Of a DNA stretch of 64,000 bases, positions 46,151-55,190 are shown in pieces; the stretch's first letter is position 1; every line of letters starts with the position of its first letter. A model generated the notes under the pieces. It made no database searches, was not told where the DNA came from, and saw only the letters and a program-made list of their open reading frames with translations. This DNA is from Lactobacillus sp. LL6. GTDB taxonomy: Bacteria; Bacillota; Bacilli; Lactobacillales; Lactobacillaceae. The position numbers were made by a program, and so were the translations under genes. The DNA lies in assembly GCF_007570935.1 (NCBI RefSeq), contig NZ_VLLR01000001.1:62001-126000 (forward strand), written 5' to 3'.

Positions 46151-46918
46151 TTAAGCCTCCTTATTTTTTGAAATATATTGGCAATAATTGTAATTGCTTG
46201 TCTTGGCACGAAATTGCATCATAGTTCTAACTTCATTGTAAAGCTTTTCTTGTGCTTTTTTACTAGAAAGGGCTTGGTCTGGATAAAAAGGTCCATCAAT
46301 ATAAGTAATAATCTTCGGAAATTTACCAAAACGTGGTTTGTGATAAGTAGTAGTCATTACAAAGCTAGGAGCATTTGATTTAATAGGAAAATGAAAACTT
46401 GTCGCATCGAATGGTCTAATCTTTGTATAATAAGGCCATACATGTGCCTCTGGATAAATCATAACAATCCCTTTGTTATTGATAACCTGCTGAATTGCTT
46501 TAATAAGTTTAATTGACTGCTTGATATTTTTTCCTACTGGAAGACCACCATAGCGAACTAGGAATTTTCCAATGATAGGAATCCCCCAATTGGCTTGATT
46601 TGCAATCGCATAGAAGTTATAAGGAGAAAAAATGGTTAAAGGAGTAAAAACGTCCCCCATTGGCTGAGTATGGTTGCCATAAACAAAGTAGCCTGTATTT
46701 TTAACAGTTTTTAACTTATTTTTTCCTTCAACATGCACATGCAAAAATAATTTAGAATATATCCAGCCAAATCCACTAGCAAGCGTACGTGCAATAATAT
46801 TCCAAGCTTTTTGTAAAGGTTTAGATGGAAGGATCGTATAATTTTCTGAAAGGGCAAAGTTCTGGTTATGAGAATCAACTAAATCATCAGTTAAGTGAGT
46901 ATAATAGTAGGTCTTCAT
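46151..46918 (-). CDS. PlsC-like acyltransferase, HX5D variant (operon gene 1)
   Basis: 255 residues, 1-acylglycerol-3-phosphate acyltransferase-like. The catalytic motif region is GNHTQPMGDVF: His and Asp are five residues apart rather than the usual four. Other blocks are GGLPVGKNIKQSIKLI and IYPEAHVWPYYTKIRPF. First gene of the five-gene minus-strand operon (AGGAGA before the ATG). Confidence 0.82.
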   Translation of the reverse strand: MKTYYYTHLTDDLVDSHNQNFALSENYTILPSKPLQKAWNIIARTLASGFGWIYSKLFLHVHVEGKNKLKTVKNTGYFVYGNHTQPMGDVFTPLTIFSPYNFYAIANQANWGIPIIGKFLVRYGGLPVGKNIKQSIKLIKAIQQVINNKGIVMIYPEAHVWPYYTKIRPFDATSFHFPIKSNAPSFVMTTTYHKPRFGKFPKIITYIDGPFYPDQALSSKKAQEKLYNEVRTMMQFRAKTSNYNYCQYISKNKEA

Positions 46919-47005
46919 TAGTTCTCCTTTATAAAATAGTTATGTACTATTTTAGCATGATTTTGAATAGAAAAATAAATATAGATTAAGAAGCTAATAA
47001 AAACA

Positions 47006-47039
47006 AAAAGAGCAAGGCAAAATTTTGCCTTGCTCTTTT
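47006..47039. terminator. 34-bp palindromic terminator
   Basis: AAAAGAGCAAGGCAAAA followed by its exact complement. Lies between the acyltransferase operon and the tRNA-Lys gene; on the minus strand it ends tRNA-Lys transcription. A second weaker stem with T run is at 47053-47086. Confidence 0.85.
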
Positions 47040-47093
47040 AAAAATGAAAAATAAAAAAAGCACCGACTCCTTGCAGTGCCATTTTTATATTAG

Positions 47094-47166
47094 TGGGTGG
47101 CCAGGGGATCGAACCCTGGACCCACGGATTAAGAGTCCGTTGCTCTGCCAGCTGAGCTAGCCACCC
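47094..47166 (-). tRNA. tRNA-Lys (CTT), copy 1
   Basis: Acceptor GGGTGGC/GCCACCC, discriminator A, anticodon stem ACGGA/TCCGT with loop CTCTTAA. Minus-strand promoter upstream: TTGTCA, 17 bases, TAATAT (about 47195-47235). Confidence 0.97.
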
Positions 47167-47266
47167 ATATTTGTTATCAGCTTTTGTACCGCTGACAGTT
47201 AATAATATTATCAAGAATTTTGACTTTTGACAAGACTTTTTTTAAAAAAATTTCAAAAAAATAAAA

Positions 47267-47284
47267 AAGCCGCAAGTGCGACTT
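47267..47284 (-). terminator. Terminator after the small gene at 47290
   Basis: On the minus strand AAGTCGC-ACTT-GCGGCTT with a following T run. Confidence 0.8.
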
Positions 47285-47289
47285 AATAA

Positions 47290-47514
47290 TTAGAGCTTAT
47301 CCTTGATTTTGTAAGGTTCACCATGCGCTTCATCTCGAGCTTTATCTGCAAAATAAATTGCATAAGTGCCATTTTTTGAGTTTTGTGCGATAATAATTTG
47401 TCCTGCAGTTGGTTTGTCAGCTTTGATGATTTGAGCGCTTCTGCGTGCTTCTTTATAGTCATGCGAGGATGCAATTGCGTCCCCAGGGTTGAAAAATACA
47501 TTTTCGTTGTTCAT
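47290..47514 (-). CDS. Small conserved-looking hypothetical protein
   Basis: 74 residues, MNNENVFFNPGDAIASSHDY..., soluble and polar, no membrane segment or signal peptide. The very strong AGGAGG site before the ATG, its own terminator and coding-like composition show it is real; an overlapping ORF in another frame lacks these. Similar short proteins occur next to tRNA genes in lactobacilli but I do not recognise a domain. It lies between two copies of tRNA-Lys. Confidence 0.75.
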   Translation of the reverse strand: MNNENVFFNPGDAIASSHDYKEARRSAQIIKADKPTAGQIIIAQNSKNGTYAIYFADKARDEAHGEPYKIKDKL

Positions 47515-47603
47515 AATTTTACCTCCTAAAATAAAATTATTTGTTAACTTTATTTTAGCAGGAAATATAAAATATGTTCTATTTTAAAGTATTGGATGGA
47601 CAA

Positions 47604-47632
47604 AAAAAGCACTACCACAGTAGTGCTTTTAC
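47604..47632 (-). terminator. Terminator of tRNA-Lys copy 2
   Basis: AAAGCACTAC-CACA-GTAGTGCTTT, with a long T run on the minus strand. Confidence 0.88.
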
Positions 47633-47634
47633 GA

Positions 47635-47707
47635 TGGGTGGCCAGGGGATCGAACCCTGGACCCACGGATTAAGAGTCCGTTGCTCTGCCAGCTGAGCTA
47701 GCCACCC
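47635..47707 (-). tRNA. tRNA-Lys (CTT), copy 2
   Basis: Same 73 bases as copy 1. Minus-strand promoter TTGCAT, 17 bases, CATAAT upstream. The two copies also share ATCAGCT/GCTGACAG sequence 5' of the gene. Confidence 0.97.
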
Positions 47708-47849
47708 ATATTTTCATCAGCTCATCAGCTGACAGATATTATTATGCAATGAAACAGGATAAAATGCAAGTCTTTTTTTATAATTTTTTTGATTTTTTTG
47801 TTAAATTGAATAAAAACCAGTATAATATAAGAGCAAAGGAGGCATCGAC

Positions 47850-48566
47850 ATGCCAAAAAAGATTCTTGTCGTCGATGATGAGAAGCCGATTTCCGATATT
47901 ATTAAATTTAATTTGACTAAGGAAGGCTTCGATGTCGACACAGCCTATGATGGTGAAGAGGCTGTACAAAAAGTTGACGAATATGATCCAGATTTAATGA
48001 TTCTGGATTTAATGTTACCTAAAAAAGATGGTCTAGAAGTTGCGCGTGAAGTACGTCAGACTCATGATATGCCAATTATAATGGTAACTGCAAAAGATAC
48101 TGAAATTGATAAAGTCTTAGGCCTTGAAATGGGAGCCGATGACTATGTTACTAAGCCTTTTTCTAATCGTGAGCTTGTAGCTCGTGTTAAGGCAAATTTA
48201 CGTCGTCGTGATATTGTTAAAAAAGCTGAGGCAGCAAATCAAGAAGAAACTGATAAAAATATTACAATTGGTAACTTGGTTATTATGCCAGATGCTTATA
48301 TTGTCGAAAAAAATGGTAAAAAAATCGAACTTACGCATCGTGAGTTTGAACTTTTATACTATTTAGCCCAACACATGGGACAAGTTATGACCCGAGAGCA
48401 TCTGTTGCAAACGGTATGGGGATATGATTACTTCGGCGATGTTCGTACAGTAGATGTTACAGTGCACCGACTTAGAGAAAAGATTGAAGATAATCCTATT
48501 CAACCACAAATTTTGGTAACTCGTCGTGGCGTCGGCTATTATGTAAAACAACCAACCGAAGAATAA
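47850..48566 (+). CDS. walR: Essential cell-wall response regulator WalR
   Basis: 238 residues, OmpR/PhoB-type regulator. Receiver domain (about 1-120) with [15 protein letters not shown], phospho-accepting Asp in [16 protein letters not shown] (near residue 53), and the switch Thr/Lys; winged-helix DNA-binding domain (about 140-235) ending [12 protein letters not shown]. Controls autolysin and cell-wall genes with WalK. First gene of walRKHIJ-htrA; AAAGGAGG lies before the ATG. Confidence 0.97.
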   Translation: MPKKILVVDDEKPISDIIKFNLTKEGFDVDTAYDGEEAVQKVDEYDPDLMILDLMLPKKDGLEVAREVRQTHDMPIIMVTAKDTEIDKVLGLEMGADDYVTKPFSNRELVARVKANLRRRDIVKKAEAANQEETDKNITIGNLVIMPDAYIVEKNGKKIELTHREFELLYYLAQHMGQVMTREHLLQTVWGYDYFGDVRTVDVTVHRLREKIEDNPIQPQILVTRRGVGYYVKQPTEE

Positions 48567-48568
48567 TT

Positions 48569-48606
48569 AAGAAAGCCACAGTTATATTTCTGTGGCTTTC
48601 TTTTTT
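48569..48606 (+). terminator. Terminator/attenuator between walR and walK
   Basis: A 13-bp stem AAGAAAGCCACAG/CTGTGGCTTTCTT with an eight-base loop and T run. It would lower walK-htrA transcription relative to walR. Confidence 0.88.
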
Positions 48607-48638
48607 GCGTTTTTGGGTAAAAATAAGAATGAAAGAAA

Positions 48639-50492
48639 ATGAAAGAAATAGTAAATAAAATAAAAAAGACATTTAATTCCATTAATACGAAATTAGCAAT
48701 GGTGTTTATGCTAATGTTACTAGCAACAATTGAAGTTATTGGAGCTTATTTTACACGTCAGCTTGAACAAAGTAGTATTGAAAATTTTCAATCTTCAATT
48801 CAAATTCAAAATGTAGTTACAAGTCAACTAGCAAATCAGTTAACCAAGGATAATAAAGAATCAAATGAAAAGTTAAGCAGAATCATCAATGATTATAGCA
48901 ATGACTCGATTAGTGAAATTATTGTAGTAGATAATAAGGATATTATTCGAGCTGTTTCTAGTTTTAATGATCGTAGTCGAATTGGACAACGAGTTAATAA
49001 TAATGATGTAAAACAAGTTACTTCGACTGGTCGTCCCATAACTAAGATAATTGATGATAATGGCAATTATATGATTCAGATTACACCTTTAACTAGTGGA
49101 ACGGGCGCTAGCAATATTGTAGGGGCTGTTTATGTAAAAGCAAGTATGCAAAATGTATTTCAAACGTTGCGAAATACTTCAATGATGTTTTTAGTGACAT
49201 CACTAATTGCGGCAATCCTTGGTGCTATTTTGTCATTAGTTATTTCTCGAGCAATAACTAGGCCGATTGAAGAAATGCAAGACCAAGCATTAAATATTGC
49301 AGATGGTGATTATTCTAGCCAGGTTAAAATTTATTCTAATGATGAATTAGGGCAATTAGGAAAAGCTTTTAATACTTTGTCAGTAAGGATTGAACACTCA
49401 CAAGAAGAATCCGATAGTGAAAGACGAAGACTAGACAGTGTTTTATCTCATATGAGTGATGGGGTGATTGCTACTGATCGGCATGGCAATGTAACAATCG
49501 TTAATCAAATGGCATTAAACTTCTTAAATACTACAGAAGAAGCAATTGTTAATAAGCCAATTTCAGAAGTTTTAGGATTAGATGAATCTTCTCAAGATAT
49601 AATCTCTAATCAGAAAGAAATTGTTGTGACAGTTAATGAAGGTACTAGAGATGAGATGATTTTACACGCTAGCTTTTCATTGATTAAGCGTGTAACTGGC
49701 TTTGTTTCTGGTAGTGTTTGTGTGCTTCATGATGTAACTGAACAGCAAAAAAATGAAAATATGCAACGACAATTTGTTTCTAATGTTTCGCATGAATTAA
49801 GAACTCCGTTGACTAGTTTGAGTGCATATATCGATACTTTAAATCAAGGTGCATGGAAAGATCCTGAAATTGCACCGAAGTTTTTAAAGGTTACTCAAGA
49901 AGAAACCGATAGAATGATTAGAATGATTAATGATTTGCTTAGTCTTTCTAGAATGGACCGCGGAACTTCAAAGATGGAATTAGAATTAGTTAATTTAAAT
50001 GATTTTGTGGCTCATATTTTAAATCGTTTTGATATGATTGTAAAAAATGATGAAAAAAAGGGTGAGAGAAAGAAGTATACAATCAAGCGGGAATTAGGCA
50101 AACAAGCTATTTGGGTCGAAATTGATACTGATAAGATGATGCAAGTAATTGATAATATTATGAATAATGCTATTAAGTACTCTCCAGATGGTGGTGTGAT
50201 TACTGTGCGTCTTAATGAAAGTCAAGGCAGGGTTATTTTAAGTATTTCTGATCAAGGATTAGGTATTCCGCGTAAAGATTTAGGTAAAATTTTTGATCGT
50301 TTCTATAGAGTAGATAAAGCTCGCTCACGTGCTCAAGGAGGAACTGGATTGGGACTAGCAATTGCTAAAGAAATTATTGAAGCCCACCATGGTCGAATTT
50401 GGGCTGACAGTAGTGAAGGACGGGGGTCCACTTTTTATATCTCGCTTCCATATGAACCAATGAGTGAGGAGGATGATTGGGATGAAGTTTAA
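48639..50492 (+). CDS. walK: Sensor histidine kinase WalK
   Basis: 617 residues. Two membrane helices (about 18-38 and 180-203) enclose an extracellular Cache/PAS-like sensor; HAMP (about 204-257), PAS (about 263-370), HisKA with His385 in SNVSHELRTPLTSL, and HATPase_c with NAIKYSPDGG and GTGLGLAIAKEII. Phosphorylates WalR. The ribosome site is weak (AAAGAAA). Its 3' end overlaps walH by eleven bases. Confidence 0.97.
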   Translation: MKEIVNKIKKTFNSINTKLAMVFMLMLLATIEVIGAYFTRQLEQSSIENFQSSIQIQNVVTSQLANQLTKDNKESNEKLSRIINDYSNDSISEIIVVDNKDIIRAVSSFNDRSRIGQRVNNNDVKQVTSTGRPITKIIDDNGNYMIQITPLTSGTGASNIVGAVYVKASMQNVFQTLRNTSMMFLVTSLIAAILGAILSLVISRAITRPIEEMQDQALNIADGDYSSQVKIYSNDELGQLGKAFNTLSVRIEHSQEESDSERRRLDSVLSHMSDGVIATDRHGNVTIVNQMALNFLNTTEEAIVNKPISEVLGLDESSQDIISNQKEIVVTVNEGTRDEMILHASFSLIKRVTGFVSGSVCVLHDVTEQQKNENMQRQFVSNVSHELRTPLTSLSAYIDTLNQGAWKDPEIAPKFLKVTQEETDRMIRMINDLLSLSRMDRGTSKMELELVNLNDFVAHILNRFDMIVKNDEKKGERKKYTIKRELGKQAIWVEIDTDKMMQVIDNIMNNAIKYSPDGGVITVRLNESQGRVILSISDQGLGIPRKDLGKIFDRFYRVDKARSRAQGGTGLGLAIAKEIIEAHHGRIWADSSEGRGSTFYISLPYEPMSEEDDWDEV

Positions 50493-51822
50493 ATTTAAGT
50501 TTAGTGATTTATTTTTAGAAATTGCTACAGTTTTTGTTATTATTCTCTCGATTGTTCTTTGGATTTTTATTATGACAAGTGATCAGCGCTTTAGTCATAT
50601 TAATCAAACTCAACCAGTTCGTCAGCAAGCTAAAACTCGCAACAGTAAATCGTTATATGATTTATATATTCCTACTAATGCTTATGGATTTGTTGATGGA
50701 AAATTATATAGATTATATGATTCAAAAAATAATTTACCATTTGAATTTTCTAAGGAACTTCAAAATATTAAGGTAGAAAATAAAATCAAAAAGGTTAGCT
50801 CTGATCGTGAAAGTTATGAAAATACGTTAAACAACCCAGATCTTATTCAGCTTTCTTACCCTGATGAAATTACCTTTGGATTATTAACTAAATTCAAAAT
50901 GAAAAAAGGTAATCGAGAGTTTAATAGGATTTTTATTCCTAAAACAAATAAATGGCTCTATTTAGGGAATGATCAAAATACTTCCTTATATCGAGTAAGT
51001 TTAAAAAAAGCTAATTTTAATACTTTGCGTCACTATGTAAAGATAGCTAAAAATAAAGAAGCAGTTGATTTTGTAAGGTTAAAATCAGGTTATTCAGCTT
51101 TTTATGTTAAATCTGAAAATTGGAATGTTTATAGTTATTTAACATCAACGCAATCAGATTCATATTTTGTATCGCGTCTTTTAGGGACTTCTGGAGTAAC
51201 TAGTCGTACTAATAAAAATGGACGCACAACATATTCTTATAACTACTATACTCGCTTAAGAGTTCCTAAGACTGGTGAAAATAACCATCATGATTATTTA
51301 TATACTCATTATGAAAAAGCAAAAGTGCCAACCATGACTAATCAATTATTTGATAGTGTTTATTATGTTCACCGATTAGGATTAACTGAACAGGATTTGC
51401 GCTTCTTTGATGCTGATAAAAATAGCGTTCGCTACACTAATTACATTGAAGGAATTCCTGTATTTTTAAATGATCATGATTTACAAGTTGATACCAAATT
51501 TTCATCAGATTCTGTAACGATTTCATTCAATAGTACTAATTTTCAAATTCCAATTCCTTTTGATGGACAAACAGAAACTCTAGAATCAACTTATGATATG
51601 ATTTCTGACCTTTCTAAGCATGGCTTGCATCAATCAGAAATTGAACGAATTATGGTTGGTTTCAAGGTTGAAAGCGATAAAAGTCATAATAATTTGGTAA
51701 ATCTTGTGCCAACGTATTATATCAAGGCTTTTGGTCAATGGAAGAGTAAATCTGAGTGGCTTAAAGAAGATATCAAACTTTATCAAAAATTAGAAGAAAA
51801 TACTGAAAATGAGGTGAAGTAA
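50482..51822 (+). CDS. walH: WalK regulator WalH (YycH)
   Basis: 446 residues from ATG 50482, nine bases after GGAGG; an upstream in-frame ATG at 50464 overlaps that ribosome site and is unlikely. One N-terminal membrane helix (about 10-32) and a large extracellular YycH domain. With WalI it modulates WalK at the membrane. Overlaps walK. Confidence 0.92.
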   Translation: MKFKFKFSDLFLEIATVFVIILSIVLWIFIMTSDQRFSHINQTQPVRQQAKTRNSKSLYDLYIPTNAYGFVDGKLYRLYDSKNNLPFEFSKELQNIKVENKIKKVSSDRESYENTLNNPDLIQLSYPDEITFGLLTKFKMKKGNREFNRIFIPKTNKWLYLGNDQNTSLYRVSLKKANFNTLRHYVKIAKNKEAVDFVRLKSGYSAFYVKSENWNVYSYLTSTQSDSYFVSRLLGTSGVTSRTNKNGRTTYSYNYYTRLRVPKTGENNHHDYLYTHYEKAKVPTMTNQLFDSVYYVHRLGLTEQDLRFFDADKNSVRYTNYIEGIPVFLNDHDLQVDTKFSSDSVTISFNSTNFQIPIPFDGQTETLESTYDMISDLSKHGLHQSEIERIMVGFKVESDKSHNNLVNLVPTYYIKAFGQWKSKSEWLKEDIKLYQKLEENTENEVK

Positions 51823-51824
51823 AA

Positions 51825-52655
51825 ATGGATCATAAAAGAATTGAATGGTTATTTTTAATTGTCTTTGCCTTGATTGATATTTACCTAGGAGTTGAGATCT
51901 TACGTTCACCAGTTAATTTAAGTCATGCTGGCACTAATAATACTGCTATTACTAATATTCGCTCAGAAATGAGAGCTGATGGCATTGACTTGCCAGAAAA
52001 GTTGTCTGATAAACAAGCTTCAGGATACTATTTAGCTGCTAAAAATCGTGATTATTTATCTGGAAAGGTTAGTTCGCTTACTAATATGGATGCTCATTAT
52101 TCAAAAAGTGATAATAATTTATATGCAACACCTAAACAAGAAGTTGACATTAAAGGTAATCAAAAAGAAGTTTTAAAGCAGTTAGAAAAGTTTAAAAATA
52201 ATCCTAAAAATGTTCCATATGGTGAGCAATTTAAATATGAGCCAAATATGTCTGGAGAAAACAATTATACTTTTGTTCAAAATTCAGATTACGGACAAAT
52301 TTATGATAATGACGCACAATTGACTATAACAGTTCAAAATGGTCAAATCACTAATTATACTATGTCATATATGGGTCCTGTTAGTCCTGTTAGAGAATTG
52401 CAATCTACAATTAGCCCATGGCATGCAATCAGAGCAATGTATACTGATCGTGAAATAGCTAATAATTCTAAGGTAATACAAGTTAAATTAGGCTATTCTA
52501 AGCTAACAGAAGTTAGGGGAAGTATTATTTTCTTACCAACTTGGCTTGTTTGGGTAGAAAATAAAACTACAAAAAATGTGACAATGAAGCGTGTTAATGC
52601 TTACACTGCACAAATGCTTCAGACAAATACTTCTTATAATGTTGAAAAAAATTAA
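51825..52655 (+). CDS. walI: WalK regulator WalI (YycI)
   Basis: 276 residues. N-terminal membrane helix (about 7-25, WLFLIVFALIDIYLGVEIL) then an extracellular YycI domain related to YycH. GAGGTGA ribosome site overlaps the end of walH, so translation is coupled. Confidence 0.93.
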   Translation: MDHKRIEWLFLIVFALIDIYLGVEILRSPVNLSHAGTNNTAITNIRSEMRADGIDLPEKLSDKQASGYYLAAKNRDYLSGKVSSLTNMDAHYSKSDNNLYATPKQEVDIKGNQKEVLKQLEKFKNNPKNVPYGEQFKYEPNMSGENNYTFVQNSDYGQIYDNDAQLTITVQNGQITNYTMSYMGPVSPVRELQSTISPWHAIRAMYTDREIANNSKVIQVKLGYSKLTEVRGSIIFLPTWLVWVENKTTKNVTMKRVNAYTAQMLQTNTSYNVEKN

Positions 52656-52675
52656 AATTGGAGGGAAAAAGTTAG

Positions 52676-53473
52676 GTGAAAGTTTCTGTTTTAGCAAGTG
52701 GATCTACTGGTAATACTAGCTTAATAGTTACTAAACAACATAAAATTTTAATGGATGCAGGTTTATCTGGTAAAAAAACGCAAGAGCTTTTAGCAGAAGT
52801 TGGTGTAGATATTAAAGATATTGATATGGCTTTTTTAAGTCATGATCATACTGACCATAGTGGAGGGTTAGGAGTATTGATGCGACGATATCCACAAATC
52901 AATGCATTTGCTAATAGTGGAACTTGGAATTATTTATTAGAAAGTAAAAAAATTGGTAAACTTCCTGTCGAGCAGATAAATACTATTGAATCTGGGCAAA
53001 CTAAAACCTTCGGTGATTTGGATGTAACAGCATTTGCCACAAGTCATGATGCTGCTGATCCTCAATATTATGTTTTTGAAAGTGACGGAAAGCGTATTGC
53101 ATTCTTAACTGATACAGGTTATGTGTCACAAAATGTTGAAGGTGTCATTAAAGATGCGGATGCCTACATGATGGAGTTTAATTATGATACTATGATGCTA
53201 AGAGAGGGACCATATTCTTGGTCATTAAAGCAGCGAATTTTATCAGATGTTGGTCACTTGTCGAACGAAGATGCAGCACAAGCATTGCTTGATGTAGTTT
53301 GCCCTAAAACTAAGCATATCTTTTTAGCTCATAGAAGCAGTCATAATAATACTGAATATTTGGCTCATGAAACAGCAATGGAAATGTTAGTTGATGGGGA
53401 TGCTAATTTAGATAGTGATGTAAGGATTTTAGATACTGATCCAGGAATTCCTACAGAACTAATTAAAATTTAG
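52676..53473 (+). CDS. walJ: Metallo-beta-lactamase-fold exonuclease WalJ (YycJ)
   Basis: 265 residues from GTG (GGAGGG upstream). Metallo-hydrolase with SHDHTDHSGG (HxHxDH metal motif), FLTDTG, and HLSNEDAA. YycJ relatives are 5' exonucleases linked to DNA repair. Cytoplasmic; fourth partner in the wal operon by position. Confidence 0.93.
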   Translation: MKVSVLASGSTGNTSLIVTKQHKILMDAGLSGKKTQELLAEVGVDIKDIDMAFLSHDHTDHSGGLGVLMRRYPQINAFANSGTWNYLLESKKIGKLPVEQINTIESGQTKTFGDLDVTAFATSHDAADPQYYVFESDGKRIAFLTDTGYVSQNVEGVIKDADAYMMEFNYDTMMLREGPYSWSLKQRILSDVGHLSNEDAAQALLDVVCPKTKHIFLAHRSSHNNTEYLAHETAMEMLVDGDANLDSDVRILDTDPGIPTELIKI

Positions 53474-53549
53474 CAGTTTTTGCAAACTTTGTTCATATAA
53501 ACTTCAAATTTAGCTAGTATGATTATTATCAATCAAGGAGGACAGTTTT

Positions 53550-54785
53550 ATGGAAAATCAAGATCCAAACACACAAAAAAGAGTTAATGAAAAAAAGAAA
53601 AGTAATAATATTTTAGTAAAGACAGCAATTGTTGGTGTAGTGGCAGGACTTATTGGTGGAGGAGCCTCATATGCAGTTCTTGACCATATGAACCAAAATT
53701 CTAACAGTGATGCTCAAACAAGTATTTCTTCTACAAGTACTAAATTATCTAAATCAAGTGCTAAGACTAGCGGTACGATGACTAGTGCATATAACAGAGT
53801 AAAAGGTGCCGTTGTTTCGGTAATTAATCAAAAACGTCAATCATCATCTTCTTCTAGCAGTATTTATAGTTTATTTGGTGGAGATGATGATTCTTCAAGC
53901 AGCAAAAAGAGCAACAAACTTGAAACTTATAGTGAAGGCTCCGGTGTTGTTTACATGAAGTCAAATGGTAAAGGTTACATTGTAACTAATAACCACGTAG
54001 TTTCAGGTAGTGATGCTGTTGAAGTTATGCTTGAAAATGGTAAAACTGTAAAGGCTAAAATTGTTGGTACTGATTCAACTACTGACTTGGCAGTTCTTTC
54101 TATTGATGCAAAATATGTAACCCAAGTAGCTGAATTTGGAGATTCTAAAACACTTCAAGCAGGTCAAAGTGTAATTGCTGTAGGATCTCCTCTAGGTAGT
54201 GAATATGCTTCAACTGTAACTCAGGGTATCATTTCTGCTCCAAGTAGAACTATTACAACTTCTTCAAATCAGCAAACAGTTATTCAAACAGATGCAGCAA
54301 TTAACCCAGGTAACTCAGGAGGTGCTCTTGTTAACTCAGCAGGTCAGGTTATTGGAATTAATTCAATGAAGTTATCACAGTCAACGGATGGTACTTCTGT
54401 TGAAGGGATGGGATTCGCTATTCCATCAAATGAAGTTGTAACTATTGTTAACCAACTAGTTAAGAAGGGTAAAATTACTCGTCCGCAACTTGGCGTACGA
54501 GTTGTAGCGTTAGATAGCATTCCTGATGCATATCGTTCAAGAATGGGTATTGATTCTAAGCTTAAGAGTGGTATTTATATTGCCCAGCTTGAAAGTAACG
54601 GCTCAGCAGCTAAAGCGGGTCTTAAGACTAAGGACGTCATTACTAAGGTTGATGGAAAGAGTGTTAGTGACGTAGCTTCTCTTCACAGCATTCTTTATAG
54701 TCATAAAGTTGGAGATACTGTAACGGTAACAGTTAACAGAAATGGAAAAACTCAAGACGTTAAAGTTAAACTTCAAGGAAATTAA
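53550..54785 (+). CDS. htrA: Membrane serine protease HtrA (DegP-like)
   Basis: 411 residues. N-terminal membrane anchor (about 22-45), Ser/Lys-rich linker, trypsin-like protease with His149 (NNHVVSG), Asp179 (TTDLAVL) and Ser256 (NPGNSGGAL), and one PDZ domain (about 315-405). Degrades misfolded exported proteins at the cell surface. AGGAGG lies before the ATG. Conserved at the end of the wal operon in lactic acid bacteria. Confidence 0.96.
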   Translation: MENQDPNTQKRVNEKKKSNNILVKTAIVGVVAGLIGGGASYAVLDHMNQNSNSDAQTSISSTSTKLSKSSAKTSGTMTSAYNRVKGAVVSVINQKRQSSSSSSSIYSLFGGDDDSSSSKKSNKLETYSEGSGVVYMKSNGKGYIVTNNHVVSGSDAVEVMLENGKTVKAKIVGTDSTTDLAVLSIDAKYVTQVAEFGDSKTLQAGQSVIAVGSPLGSEYASTVTQGIISAPSRTITTSSNQQTVIQTDAAINPGNSGGALVNSAGQVIGINSMKLSQSTDGTSVEGMGFAIPSNEVVTIVNQLVKKGKITRPQLGVRVVALDSIPDAYRSRMGIDSKLKSGIYIAQLESNGSAAKAGLKTKDVITKVDGKSVSDVASLHSILYSHKVGDTVTVTVNRNGKTQDVKVKLQGN

Positions 54786-54792
54786 AAATTTT

Positions 54793-54825
54793 AAAAGAGC
54801 TTGCGTAATGTGCAAGCTCTTTTTT
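54793..54825 (+). terminator. Terminator of the wal-htrA operon
   Basis: AAAAGAGCTTGC-GTAATGT-GCAAGCTCTTTT plus T run. Confidence 0.93.
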
Positions 54826-55190
54826 CTGAATAATAATGATGTGTAACATAAAATCGTTCGTGAAATAAATACACTATTATAATAAAGCAATTATATCTGT
54901 GGATAACTCTGTGGATTGTGGATAATATTAGTCCGTTTTTTAAAAAAACATTGAATTTAATCTCATAAACTGCTTTGCCAATTATTATATGTAAGGGCTA
55001 TAAATGCTTAAAGAATCATATTTTTTATAATTGTTCGAAATTTAATGATATTTTTTGAGTTTTGAGTAAAAATAGCCGAATTATTAAATAATATGATACT
55101 AATGATAGTGTGTAGAATTTATTAACCACTAAATATAGAAATCTTGTTTCGCATACTATGTGGAAAAGAAGGTCATGGTATACTATAAGC
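54826..55190. other. AT-rich intergenic region with DnaA boxes and rlmH promoter
   Basis: TGTGGATAA, a perfect DnaA box (complement TTATCCACA), occurs at 54898-54906 and 54917-54925, with a near-match TGTGGATTG at 54910-54918 between them. TGTGGAAAA (complement TTTTCCACA, fits TTWTNCACA) is at 55159-55167. The rest is very AT-rich. In Firmicutes this block lies near oriC, so DnaA binding here is plausible. Confidence 0.65.
55076..55190 (+). promoter_or_regulatory. Extended -10 promoter giving a leaderless rlmH mRNA
   Basis: TGG-TATACT (55176-55184) is an extended -10. The usual start point, seven bases downstream, falls on the A of the rlmH ATG at 55191. No ribosome site is placed within 15 bases of the ATG. 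Confidence 0.6.

Noticed and set aside
47283..47501. Alternative 72-codon minus-strand ORF overlapping the small gene at 47290
   Set aside because: The other frame has the AGGAGG-ATG start and better composition; this one does not.
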